This document shows positions 23,965 through 32,894 of a stretch of 64,000 nt of DNA, piece by piece (the stretch's first letter is position 1; each line of letters starts with the position of its first letter). A model generated the notes under the pieces. The model worked only from the letters and a program-made list of their open reading frames with translations. It was not told the origin of the DNA and did no database searches. The position numbers and the translations under genes are program-made. This DNA comes from JANMOK01 sp031415055 (GTDB taxonomy: Bacteria > Pseudomonadota > Alphaproteobacteria > Rhodobacterales > Rhodobacteraceae), in NCBI GenBank assembly GCA_031415055.1, contig JANOQZ010000021.1:62001-126000 (forward strand), written 5' to 3'.

Positions 23965-26397
23965 TCAGTTGGCCGAACCGCTTTGCAGTTTAGCAAGTTC
24001 GGCCTTGGCCGCGTCAATCTGTGGCAGGACCATATGGTTTTCATTCGCCGTTTTGACGGCAGCTTCTAGCAGGGGAACAGCCGCCTCCGTTTGTTTTAGC
24101 TGCAAATAGGTCATTCCAAGATGGTATTGGAACACCGGATTTCCGGCCAAACCCGTTTGTGCTTTGGTCAAGACTGCCAACGCTTTTTCATAGTCGCCCC
24201 GCAAGTACAGAACCCATCCATAGGTGTCTTGGTAAGGAGGAAACTCGGAATCGCGAAGGCGGCGCGAAACGGTGAATGCGCGATCAAGGCTGGCTTCATC
24301 GCTGCGATGCTCTGACAACAAACTGGCCAAATTGTTGGCTAACAGATCAGACCCAGGTGTCTGTTCGTACAGGTCCGCGTAAATCTCGATTGCACCTTCA
24401 AAATCACCCTCTACCTCAAGTTCGGTTGCCCGCATGAACTGTAGCCGAGACGTATCTTCGCTGTTGGCGAGGCCGGAATCCAAGACTGCCTTGCTTTCCT
24501 CAAGTCGATCCTGCGATTGGAACAGGCGCGCAAGCATCAGATAGCCACCGGATTGGTCTGGATGTTCTTTGATCACTTTGGAATAGATCTTCTCGGCACT
24601 TTCGACGTCGCCCAGAACGGATTTTAGTCCGGCCAGCAGCAGATTGGCCGTATAGTCGTCGGGCCTGTCCGTCAAAATGTCGTTGAGGAATTTCTCGGCA
24701 ATGTCGCTTTCGCCACTTTCAACATGGGTGCGGACAATGTTCAAAATGGTGTTCTGGTCTTGCGTCGTGTCGCCAGTGCCAAGCATTGACTGAAGCTTGC
24801 CAATCGATTGTTCGATTTTGTTTTGACCCTGCAGTATTGCGACGCTGATATTGTCGGCATCCGCGTCCTGTCCATTTTTGCTGGTGGATCGTAACTGGCT
24901 GGCAATGGCTTCGGCACCATTCCAATTTTGCATGTTCAGGCGTACATTGGCCAATGCCAACAATACTTCCCGATTGCCGGGATAACGCTGCGCCGATTCC
25001 AAAAGGACGCTCTCGGCAATGGTTTGCTTGTTATCTTCGATGAGCATTTGCGCGTAATCCAACGCAATGTTTGGCAATGCTCCCGACACGCTGACAGCGG
25101 AAGCCATACGTTCACGCGCCAGTTCTTTGTTGCCATTAAGCTGATGCGCTTTAGCCTGCAGAACTAAAACCGATGCATCCGTTGGATCGGCATCTTGCGC
25201 GGCGCGAAGATTAGAAATTGCGGCGTCATATTGATCGCGGTCGATTTCAATTTGACCGCGCAATTTTAGGGATGCAACGTTTGTCGTGTCTGATTCCAAG
25301 ACCATCGCCACAAGTTCGAGCGCTCGGTCTTTATTGCCGGAGTCGTACTCAAAAAACGCCAGAAGGACGTTGCTTTCGTTACGGTCCTTTTCATCAATCG
25401 GCGACGACAACAGTTCCGTTACATTGGCCACCGCCGCTGCTGTGTCACCCTGCCTAAATGTCATAGTGGCTTGAGCGCGCCGGAATTCGTTGCGAAGTGG
25501 GCCGTCCTTGGCAGCCAGCGCATCAAGTTCAGCGCGCGCAGCTTCTATGCCATATTCGCGTTCGAGCAAACCGACAACATTTAATGCACCGGCAACATTG
25601 TCAGGCTCTTTTGCAGCGGCGTCGCGTAGCAAACGTTCGGCGTCCACCGCATTGCCGGTCTCCAGCATCCAACTAATTCGTGTCGACGCGATGTCTTTGT
25701 TGTCGGGAAATTTTGCCGCCATCGCGGCCAAAGTGGTCGAAATTTCTTCCTTATTTTTCATCCTGTCGAGCACAGCAAGTTTGGCCAAATAAACGGACAG
25801 GTCGTCCGGTGCCAATTCGATGGCTTTATTGGCTTTAACTAGGGCCTTGTCGAAACGGCTATTGTTCAAGTCGTCGGAAATAAGGATGAGCATGGCCGAA
25901 ACGTTGGCGGGTTTTGTCGCCAATAGTTGCGTTGCAATCTCCACCGCGTCGACAGACCGACCAAGGCGCATGTAGGACGTTCCGCGGATAGCAAGCGCGT
26001 CTTGATCTTTGGGGTCCGCGGCCAACAGAAAATCGGCTTGCTTCGATGCCTCTTCAAAATTCTGGAATTGCAGCATTGCGTGACCCACTGCAAGGTGGGC
26101 TGTCCGGTTTTTCGGGTCCTGTTCGAGAACGCGCAAATACTGGCTGGTGGCTTGGTCGATGTCACCTCTTTCTGTTAGGAGACGTGCATATTCGAGGCGA
26201 GCTTCAAGATGTTCACCGTCAAGTTTGAAGACGTTGCGGAATTCGATGAGCGCCTTTTCAATTTCGCCGGAAGCAACAAATTTCAGGCCGGATTGATAAT
26301 GTTGTTCGGCGCGCTCTTGAGCGGAATCACATGCGGAGAGACCGAGCGCAAATATCAATGCTGCGGCCAATTTGGTATTTTTAGACAAGCGGCTCAT
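23965..26397 (-). CDS. prsT: PrsT-like TPR lipoprotein of the exosortase/EPS system
   Basis: 810 residues. A lipobox LGLSAC with lipidated Cys23 is followed by many tandem tetratricopeptide repeats along the full length. The repeats start with AEQHYQSGLKFVASGEIEKA, and later ones have the typical A-x(3)-G-x(2)-Y pattern. Long TPR lipoproteins of this form accompany PEP-CTERM-type exosortase loci and are thought to act in the periplasm in EPS assembly or protein sorting. The exosortase gene lies 41 bases upstream on the same strand. The symbol is given by family analogy. Confidence 0.82.
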   Translation of the reverse strand: MSRLSKNTKLAAALIFALGLSACDSAQERAEQHYQSGLKFVASGEIEKALIEFRNVFKLDGEHLEARLEYARLLTERGDIDQATSQYLRVLEQDPKNRTAHLAVGHAMLQFQNFEEASKQADFLLAADPKDQDALAIRGTSYMRLGRSVDAVEIATQLLATKPANVSAMLILISDDLNNSRFDKALVKANKAIELAPDDLSVYLAKLAVLDRMKNKEEISTTLAAMAAKFPDNKDIASTRISWMLETGNAVDAERLLRDAAAKEPDNVAGALNVVGLLEREYGIEAARAELDALAAKDGPLRNEFRRAQATMTFRQGDTAAAVANVTELLSSPIDEKDRNESNVLLAFFEYDSGNKDRALELVAMVLESDTTNVASLKLRGQIEIDRDQYDAAISNLRAAQDADPTDASVLVLQAKAHQLNGNKELARERMASAVSVSGALPNIALDYAQMLIEDNKQTIAESVLLESAQRYPGNREVLLALANVRLNMQNWNGAEAIASQLRSTSKNGQDADADNISVAILQGQNKIEQSIGKLQSMLGTGDTTQDQNTILNIVRTHVESGESDIAEKFLNDILTDRPDDYTANLLLAGLKSVLGDVESAEKIYSKVIKEHPDQSGGYLMLARLFQSQDRLEESKAVLDSGLANSEDTSRLQFMRATELEVEGDFEGAIEIYADLYEQTPGSDLLANNLASLLSEHRSDEASLDRAFTVSRRLRDSEFPPYQDTYGWVLYLRGDYEKALAVLTKAQTGLAGNPVFQYHLGMTYLQLKQTEAAVPLLEAAVKTANENHMVLPQIDAAKAELAKLQSGSAN

Positions 26398-26438
26398 CGT
26401 TGGTCTTATTCCTTAAGGGCATGTGGGGGTCGGCAGTA

Positions 26439-28034
26439 TCAATCTGGAATGTAGTCCGCCAATCTTGGCTGCATTTTGTTGAGAAAATTTTGCAAACGTG
26501 CGTCAGCATCTGCTGCGGACTCGGATTCTGCGATCGGCGTGACCAGGCGGACCAATCCAGCGTCGGTTCGCCCCTGTGTGATGGAGTCAAATATGGTGTA
26601 AAATTTGGACACATAGGCCGATGTCGTACGCCGACCGTGCAATTCGAACCAATAATACACCAATTGTCTTGCCAATCCGCGTTGGATGATCGCGCGATTC
26701 ACGCCGATTGTCAGGCCATCGTTGACTTTGATTTGCTTTAGCGCCCAGCGCGAAACTTCCCAGCCGCCGACAGGCAAGCATACTTCGGGCGAATGGATCC
26801 CCTTACCGTTGGCCATCCCGTGATAAAATGCCATGAACAGCCCGACGTTGCCCTGACCGGTCGGCGTTGCATATTCGGCAAGAAAATAGTCGTCGGCCCC
26901 AAGGACGGTTTCCACATCAAGTGTCAAATCTTGTGTAGCGCCCTGCCAGTCAGCAACTTCCAACGGGAACTGCGCAAAAGTGTCCCGCGAAACACGCTCA
27001 AAATTTCGCTCGGGAACCGCCAACCAGAAAATTGAGAACGCAGTGGAAATCAGCGTCAGGGCAACAAGTGATTTGTTTGAAGGGACAGCCGCCAATGCCC
27101 GCAGGTGTCTACCCAGCGGTATCGCTTCAAGTTCAAGTGTGTCTGCAAGCCGTCTTCGCGGGCGGCTGAAAAACTGAAGGATCAGGACTTCGGCGAAGAT
27201 AATGGCAACGCAAGCGGCGAAAATGACCCAACCCTCGAAAGCGTGCAAAAACCCTTCTGCTTGATCGATGCCAAACTTGTCTACCAGAAATCCAATCGCG
27301 CCGATGCGAAAACTATTCATCAGCACGGTTACCGGAATGGCGGAAAGGAACAGAATGATCTTATGCCAATTGGGGCCATTATAGAGCGCCGCGAACAAGA
27401 ACCCAAAGCTTGCGAGCGGGAAAAGGTAGCGAAGGCCGCTGCATGCTTCAGCGACTTGAAGTTTGTAGACACCAAGGTCAATAACGTTGCCTTCCAAAAA
27501 GACCGGCACGCCAAACAACCCGAGGAACCAAACGCCGATTTGGGATGACATCAATTGAAGGGCAATTGACAACCTTAAATAGACGAAATTGGGTAGCGGC
27601 AGCATGAAGCCCAAATAGACGACCGGAACCCAAAACCAGATGCCGCCGCGAAAACCGAACACCACCATCAGAATTGCGAACACGAATCCGATAAGCCCGT
27701 ATGTCGAGATGTCGGGAATTTGTGCCAAATTACCAAGCAAGATCGTCAGCAGCGACAATATTCCCAAGACCAGTCCAGGCCATCGTTTGCCGTTGGTCGC
27801 CCAAGGCACACCTTTTTCATAGCGCCGAGCAAACAGATAAAGCGCAATGACCGGAATCAAATAACCGTGGCTATATTCTTCACGCGACCAAGACTGCGGC
27901 AATGAGACCAATCCTTGCCAACCGAATGCCGCCACGGCGAACACCGCTGCTGCGAGCAGCAATATCCCGGAACCTTGCCGCATTAAAGAATGCGCTGGGC
28001 TAGGTAAAAGCGAAGGCGATTGTGTAGAATTCAA
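26439..28034 (-). CDS. xrtD: Exosortase fused to EpsI domain (VPLPA-CTERM type, XrtD-like)
   Basis: 531 residues. The N-terminal half is a polytopic membrane exosortase with all three catalytic residues: Cys198 (VAEACSGLRYL), Arg243 (LMNSFRIGAIG) and His264 (GFLHAFEGW). The C-terminal part from about residue 315 is an EpsI domain with HSPEVCLPVGGWEV. This architecture is typical of the XrtD class, which sorts VPLPA-CTERM proteins. The enzyme would cleave C-terminal sorting signals at the inner membrane. The start is uncertain: TTG at 28034 is used, but ATG at 27983 is possible without losing a membrane helix. A substrate with the matching C-terminal signal was not found in this window. Confidence 0.85.
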   Translation of the reverse strand: MNSTQSPSLLPSPAHSLMRQGSGILLLAAAVFAVAAFGWQGLVSLPQSWSREEYSHGYLIPVIALYLFARRYEKGVPWATNGKRWPGLVLGILSLLTILLGNLAQIPDISTYGLIGFVFAILMVVFGFRGGIWFWVPVVYLGFMLPLPNFVYLRLSIALQLMSSQIGVWFLGLFGVPVFLEGNVIDLGVYKLQVAEACSGLRYLFPLASFGFLFAALYNGPNWHKIILFLSAIPVTVLMNSFRIGAIGFLVDKFGIDQAEGFLHAFEGWVIFAACVAIIFAEVLILQFFSRPRRRLADTLELEAIPLGRHLRALAAVPSNKSLVALTLISTAFSIFWLAVPERNFERVSRDTFAQFPLEVADWQGATQDLTLDVETVLGADDYFLAEYATPTGQGNVGLFMAFYHGMANGKGIHSPEVCLPVGGWEVSRWALKQIKVNDGLTIGVNRAIIQRGLARQLVYYWFELHGRRTTSAYVSKFYTIFDSITQGRTDAGLVRLVTPIAESESAADADARLQNFLNKMQPRLADYIPD

Positions 28035-28126
28035 AAATCTGGTCCGGTTTCGGTGCCAACTGTCAGCCCACTATTGCAATCTAGCGCTTTGAATAGCTGT
28101 GCGGAAAAAATATGGCAACAATTTGC

Positions 28127-28157
28127 TGCTCCAGAACAAAATTCCAGTTCTGGAGCA
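28127..28157 (-). terminator. Strong hairpin downstream of the sugar transferase gene
   Basis: A perfect 11-bp stem (TGCTCCAGAAC with GTTCTGGAGCA, 9-base loop) lies 9 bases past the stop of the minus-strand sugar transferase gene and upstream of the exosortase gene. The nearest minus-strand T run (TTTTTT) is about 20 bases further on, so it may be an attenuator or 3' stabiliser rather than a full terminator. Confidence 0.45.
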
Positions 28158-28166
28158 ATACTACTG

Positions 28167-28847
28167 TCAGTAGCCGGTTCCACGCAGGACGACACCAATC
28201 GTGCGGAACAAGATTTTCAAGTCAGTGCCCAAGGTCAATTCACGGGCATAACGGTTGTCAAAGCCGACCCGCGAGGCAAATGTCGATTCGTTTCGTTCAC
28301 TGATCTGCCAATATCCGGTTAGACCGGGAGCCATGTCATAGTATGCTGTGCCATGATACATAGCTTGCTGTGACGGCATCATCGGACGCGGGCCAACGAG
28401 GCTCATTTCGCCGACGAAAATGTTCCAAAGCTGCGGCAGTTCGTCCAGTGAAGTTTTGCGCAGAAACCTGCCAAAAGCCGTGATGCGCGGATCATTCTTG
28501 AGTTTCTGATTCTTTTCCCACTCGACCCGGGCATCGGCATCGCTGTCCAGATACGCCTCAAGTTTAGAATCCGCGTTGACGACCATCGTGCGCAGTTTCC
28601 AGCAGGTGAAGACTTCACCATCGCGTCCGATGCGTTTCTGGCCGTAAAATACCGGACTGCCATCACGCCGGATCATCAGCGCCAAAAGTCCAACGGTTGG
28701 CAATACGATTGGTGCCGATACGGCGACCAAGGCGATATCGAGCACGCGCTTAACCACACTGCGGTAAAAGCCGCTCGAACCACGAAAACCTGCTGCAACT
28801 CCGCCGGTTTGAGCTATATGCCCACCGACTTCCCCCAACTGATACAT
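28167..28847 (-). CDS. Priming undecaprenyl-phosphate sugar phosphotransferase (ExoY type)
   Basis: 226 residues. One N-terminal membrane segment (KRVLDIALVAVSAPIVLP) is followed by the cytoplasmic catalytic domain of bacterial sugar transferases: GQKRIGRDGEVFTCWKLRTM, RKTSLDELPQLWNI and EMSLVGPRP. It loads the first sugar phosphate onto undecaprenyl phosphate to start exopolysaccharide repeat synthesis. It lacks the extra N-terminal helices of the WbaP class. The ATG at 28847 has a GGGGG-rich site upstream. No other glycosyltransferase is found nearby. Confidence 0.92.
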   Translation of the reverse strand: MYQLGEVGGHIAQTGGVAAGFRGSSGFYRSVVKRVLDIALVAVSAPIVLPTVGLLALMIRRDGSPVFYGQKRIGRDGEVFTCWKLRTMVVNADSKLEAYLDSDADARVEWEKNQKLKNDPRITAFGRFLRKTSLDELPQLWNIFVGEMSLVGPRPMMPSQQAMYHGTAYYDMAPGLTGYWQISERNESTFASRVGFDNRYARELTLGTDLKILFRTIGVVLRGTGY

Positions 28848-29260
28848 TCAAGCCCCCACACACACGCGAAAAGACATCTTACATTAAAAGGTATAGTACT
28901 ATGCCAGCCTAACTCAACGCACCATGGGCTAACCACCGTTAGCTACCGCACTGGTACCAAGTTCTACTGGACTACGCCCCCGTTCGTAACCTTTTCAATT
29001 TCTCATAAAAATTTAGATCAATCAAACCATTTTCGCGGCGAGATGCAATATTGCTGGAATTGTGAACAAACTGGTTAATTTTCGCGCCAATTGACATTGG
29101 GGAGTGATGATTGTGAAAGTTTTGCAACGTTTTTCGTCCGCTGCGCCGCCAAAAATTGGCCGGCGCTTACTTTTTGGTAACACGAAAACGATAGGTCTGA
29201 TTCGTCACCCTAGGCGAAGGATTCGCCGTAAAAGGGCCGCGCCAGAAGGCCGAACTTCGA
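28848..29260. other. 413-base non-coding region between EPS and flagellar clusters
   Basis: AT-rich stretch between the divergent sugar transferase and lytic transglycosylase genes; it must contain both promoters. A short stem GCTAAC-CACC-GTTAGC is at 28928-28943. A TTGACA-like sequence is near 29091, but no convincing -10 follows. No persuasive open frame was seen. Confidence 0.6.
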
Positions 29261-30028
29261 ATGTGCAGCGTTACTTTTTTCAAATTGCATCGAATTATCA
29301 AACTGTTTTTGTCGTCGGCTTTGATCGTTGCAATGCCCAGTTTTGGGCTGGCAGCAACTTCCGTCGCTGAAACGGCGTCCGTTTGTGAGGAAGCCAGCCA
29401 ATACGCAGCGTCGCGGGTGGGGGTTCCGCTTGCCGTCATGCAAGCTTTGACACGCACCGAAACCGGCCGCCGCCTGGAAGGACAATTTCTGCCGTGGCCT
29501 TGGACAGTGAATATGGAAGGCGAGGGAAAGTGGTTTAAAACGCCACGTGAAGCATTGGACTATGCGACCGAACACTATGATGGTGGTGCGCGAAGCTTTG
29601 ATATTGGCTGTTTTCAAGTCAATTTCAAATGGCATGGCGAGGCATTTGCTTCAATTGAAGACATGTTTGACCCCAACCAAAACGCACTTTATGCGGCCCG
29701 ATTCATAGCGTCCCTTTATATGGAACTTGGTTCGTGGACCGCCGCTGCAGGTGCCTATCATTCGCGCACACCCGAATTTGCCAGGAAATACAGTGACAGA
29801 TTTGCCCAGATTCTTGGCCGGATGGACGGGGCTGTTGATGAAATGCTGTCTGCCGATAACGAGCAATTCATCACCGTCCCGCCAGCCGACTTGAAAATTG
29901 TTGTCCCGCGCGAGTTTGCCCCGCTGGTTCCAGCGCAAAATTTGACGGGGAGCCTGTTTACAGCCCAAGCCGATCAAAGTTCCGGACTTCTTCTCTTGGC
30001 GCGGGGATCGCTGTTGCGGACGTATTGA
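29261..30028 (+). CDS. Flagellar lytic transglycosylase (SltF-like)
   Basis: 255 residues. A signal peptide covers about residues 1-31. A transglycosylase SLT domain has catalytic Glu67 in ALTRTETGRR, followed by FDIGCFQVNFKWHG and AAGAYHS. It would cleave peptidoglycan locally so the flagellar rod can cross the wall. The FlgJ encoded at 44211-44507 has no muramidase domain, and in Rhodobacter sphaeroides a separate SltF performs this step with FlgJ. The stop overlaps the flhA start (TGATG), placing it at the head of an export-gate operon. The ribosome site is weak, so a slightly later start is possible. Confidence 0.85.
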   Translation: MCSVTFFKLHRIIKLFLSSALIVAMPSFGLAATSVAETASVCEEASQYAASRVGVPLAVMQALTRTETGRRLEGQFLPWPWTVNMEGEGKWFKTPREALDYATEHYDGGARSFDIGCFQVNFKWHGEAFASIEDMFDPNQNALYAARFIASLYMELGSWTAAAGAYHSRTPEFARKYSDRFAQILGRMDGAVDEMLSADNEQFITVPPADLKIVVPREFAPLVPAQNLTGSLFTAQADQSSGLLLLARGSLLRTY

Positions 30029-32112
30029 TGACAGCCAAATTCTCCATCCTATCGCTGTATCAGCCGACAGTTTTGTTGGCGCTGGCGCTGATGGCCATCA
30101 TTGTGATGATGATTTTGCCTATGCCAGCCTGGGTACTGGACCTCGGTCTGGCGGCATCTTTTGCAATCGCCATTCTGATTTTCACCACCACGCTTTTTAT
30201 CGAACGTCCATTGGATTTCTCAGCGTTTCCGACAATTCTTTTGGCATCTCTGATGTTGCGTCTATCGCTCAACATTTCCTCGACAAAACTCATCATTGGT
30301 CAGGGACATACCGGTCCAGACGCTGCCGGTCATGTGATTGAGGGTTTTGCCATGTTCATCATGGGTGGCAGCGTCTATTTGGGCATCGTCATTTTTGGTG
30401 TCATCATGATTGTCAATTTCATGGTCATTACCAAAGGTGCCGGCCGCATGGCCGAGGTTGGCGCAAGATTTGCGTTGGATGGCATGCCGGGCAAACAACT
30501 TGCAATTGACAGCGACATGGCGGCAGGGGCGATTGACCACGCAACGGCCCGCGAAAGGCGTCGGATCGAACAGGAAGAAACCACATTTTTCGGGTCGCTC
30601 GACGGTGCGTCAAAGTTTGTGAAAGGCGATGCCGTTGCCGGCCTGCTGATCACTTTTCTGAATTTTGTTGTCGGACTTGCCATCGGCACACTCATCCACG
30701 GTATGCCCATTGCGACGGCATTTGAAACCTACTCGATATTAACCGTTGGCGATGGTTTGGTGACGCAAATCCCGGCGGTCATAATTTCGATTGCATCGGC
30801 CTTGTTGCTGTCAAAGGGCGGCGCCGTCGGCTCGGCCGATACCGCGATCTTGCGGCAGTTGGGCAATTATCCCAAATCATTGGCGACCGTTGCCACGTTA
30901 ATGGCGTTGTTTGCTCTAGTGCCGGGTCTGCCATTCATTCCTTTTATGCTTGGGGCTCTTGTTGTTGGTGCGGTTGGCTTTTTCACTGCGCGAAAAAAGG
31001 CATTTGCCGCCTCGCTCAAATCAAATTCCGAATTTGCCAAAGCAAAACCTGCGAGCTCTAAGATAGGCGACATGCTGGATCTGGATGAAATTCACATAGA
31101 ATTTTCACCCGATCTGATTTCAACCGTACTTGACGAGGCGAGCGGGCTGGATTCGCGCATTACCAACATGCGCAAACATATCGCATCCAGTTACGGTCTG
31201 ATTATTCCCGACATACGTTTGACGGACAATTCGTCGCTCGACATCGGTACCTATGCCATTCGCATCCAGGGTGTCGAGTATGCGCGCAGCCGAATTTATC
31301 CTGACAAATTGATGGCGCTGCTCAGCGGCCCGGCCCCGGCGGACTTACCTGGACTTGACGTATTTGAACCGGTTTATGGCGCACCGGCCCGTTGGATAGC
31401 TCCGTCACTCCAGGAAGCGGCAGTGCTTGGTGGTTTGTCGGTGGTGACGGCGACCGAAGCGATTGCGACCCATATTCTTGAAGCGTTGAAGCAAAATTTT
31501 GGTCGACTCTTTACACGACGTGTTCTGCGCCGTTTGTTGGACGAAACGGTCAGCCTTACCGATACACGGCGCGGCGAAGCAATTCGCCGGATCATCGACG
31601 AATTCATTCCCGATAAAGTGCCCGTGGAACTTTTGCAAAGCGTGATGCGTCTTCTGTTGGAAGAGCGGGTTTCCATCCGCAATTTGCCAATGATTCTGGA
31701 GGCAATTGCCGAGGCACAAGGATTTCTGAAGGGACCTGACGCGATTGCTGAGCATGTAAGGCAGCGGCTTGGCTTCCAGATTATCCACGAATTCCAAGAG
31801 ACGGGCGGTGTTTTGCCGCTTATTCAACTGGCCGCCGAATGGGAAACCTTGTTTGAAAAATACACGATTGAAACCGCCAACGGCGTGCCCGATGTTGCAT
31901 TGCCGCCTGAAGAATTCAATCGTTTGGCCGCATCGGTCGCCGAAAAACTTGGCAAGATTTCGGAAAAAGGTCGCTATCCGGCGATTGTTACTTCGATGCG
32001 ACGGCGTCGATTCATCCGCACGATTTTGACCGCCAAGGGAATTCGCAATCCGGTCATATCCTATGAAGAAGTCGGAACTATCGGGAAACCGGCGATCTTG
32101 GGAATCGCTTGA
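30028..32112 (+). CDS. flhA: Flagellar type III export gate protein FlhA
   Basis: 694 residues. About eight membrane segments in the N-terminal 320 residues enclose the conserved RLSLNISSTKLIIGQGH region, followed by the large cytoplasmic domain that docks export substrates (about 345-694). The length matches the family (about 690). The ATG at 30028 overlaps the stop of the transglycosylase gene, and the stop overlaps fliR (TGATG both times). Confidence 0.97.
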   Translation: MTAKFSILSLYQPTVLLALALMAIIVMMILPMPAWVLDLGLAASFAIAILIFTTTLFIERPLDFSAFPTILLASLMLRLSLNISSTKLIIGQGHTGPDAAGHVIEGFAMFIMGGSVYLGIVIFGVIMIVNFMVITKGAGRMAEVGARFALDGMPGKQLAIDSDMAAGAIDHATARERRRIEQEETTFFGSLDGASKFVKGDAVAGLLITFLNFVVGLAIGTLIHGMPIATAFETYSILTVGDGLVTQIPAVIISIASALLLSKGGAVGSADTAILRQLGNYPKSLATVATLMALFALVPGLPFIPFMLGALVVGAVGFFTARKKAFAASLKSNSEFAKAKPASSKIGDMLDLDEIHIEFSPDLISTVLDEASGLDSRITNMRKHIASSYGLIIPDIRLTDNSSLDIGTYAIRIQGVEYARSRIYPDKLMALLSGPAPADLPGLDVFEPVYGAPARWIAPSLQEAAVLGGLSVVTATEAIATHILEALKQNFGRLFTRRVLRRLLDETVSLTDTRRGEAIRRIIDEFIPDKVPVELLQSVMRLLLEERVSIRNLPMILEAIAEAQGFLKGPDAIAEHVRQRLGFQIIHEFQETGGVLPLIQLAAEWETLFEKYTIETANGVPDVALPPEEFNRLAASVAEKLGKISEKGRYPAIVTSMRRRRFIRTILTAKGIRNPVISYEEVGTIGKPAILGIA

Positions 32113-32894
32113 TGAATGCCGCGCTAGCAGAGCTGCTCGACTTTAATGAGAAATCCCTAATCCTCCTCATTTTGGTATTCGTGCGCGTGGGTGCCGTCGT
32201 CGCCCTAATGCCGGGATTGGGCGAAATGTTCGTCCCGGCACGAGTCAAACTTGTCGGCGCATTGGTTTACACTATTGTACTGTGGCCAAATGCACTGCGA
32301 GATTTGGCTACACATGCCCTTGAACTTGCCGACCTGCCGATACTGATTTTAGCCGAGGCGCTGGCAGGGCTGGTGTTGGGTGCAGGGCTTCGTTTGCTGC
32401 TCTGGGCTGTGCAAACGGCAGGATCAATCATCGCGCAAAGCTCGTCGCTAAGCCAAATTTTTGGACCGGGTGCCGCTCCTGATCCGTTACCCGCAGTGGG
32501 TAATTTGCTGGTAATCACCGCAATAACGCTTGCTTTGGTTTCAGGCCTGCATGTCTCCGTCGCTGCGGCCTTGATCCACTCCTATCAAACCTTGCCGATT
32601 GGTCAGTTCCCGATTGCCAGCGACACTGCCGAATGGTTTGTACACAGTGTTTCGGCGTCATTTTCGCTTTCCTTTTCGCTGTCTGCCTCATTCCTGCTAA
32701 TATTCTTTTTGATCAATGTCGCTTTTGGCAGCATTAACCGGGCGATGCCCGCTTTGATGGTCAGTTTCATTGGGGCCCCACTTTTGACCGGCGGTGCCCT
32801 GCTATTGTTGCTCATGCTCGCACCGCGATTGATCCAACATTGGCAAGAATATTTTGACTATTTTGTCGCCAACCCGTTTGGGCCAAACCGATGA
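32112..32894 (+). CDS. fliR: Flagellar export gate protein FliR
   Basis: 260-residue polytopic inner-membrane protein. The N-terminal FVRVGAVVALMPGLGEMFVPARVK is characteristic of FliR, and the C-terminal part has the FINVAFGSINRAMP-like segment (here LINVAFGSINRAMP). It forms the export channel with FliP and FliQ, both encoded elsewhere in this window. It overlaps flhA and flhB by one and four bases. Confidence 0.95.
   Translation: MNAALAELLDFNEKSLILLILVFVRVGAVVALMPGLGEMFVPARVKLVGALVYTIVLWPNALRDLATHALELADLPILILAEALAGLVLGAGLRLLLWAVQTAGSIIAQSSSLSQIFGPGAAPDPLPAVGNLLVITAITLALVSGLHVSVAAALIHSYQTLPIGQFPIASDTAEWFVHSVSASFSLSFSLSASFLLIFFLINVAFGSINRAMPALMVSFIGAPLLTGGALLLLLMLAPRLIQHWQEYFDYFVANPFGPNR

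Noticed and set aside
29104..29370. 88-codon frame before the lytic transglycosylase gene
   Set aside because: It overlaps the transglycosylase signal-peptide region in another frame and has an unlikely Arg-rich composition.
31782..31790. TTATCCACG in flhA as a DnaA box
   Set aside because: Single near-match within a coding sequence with no clustering; not evidence for an origin.
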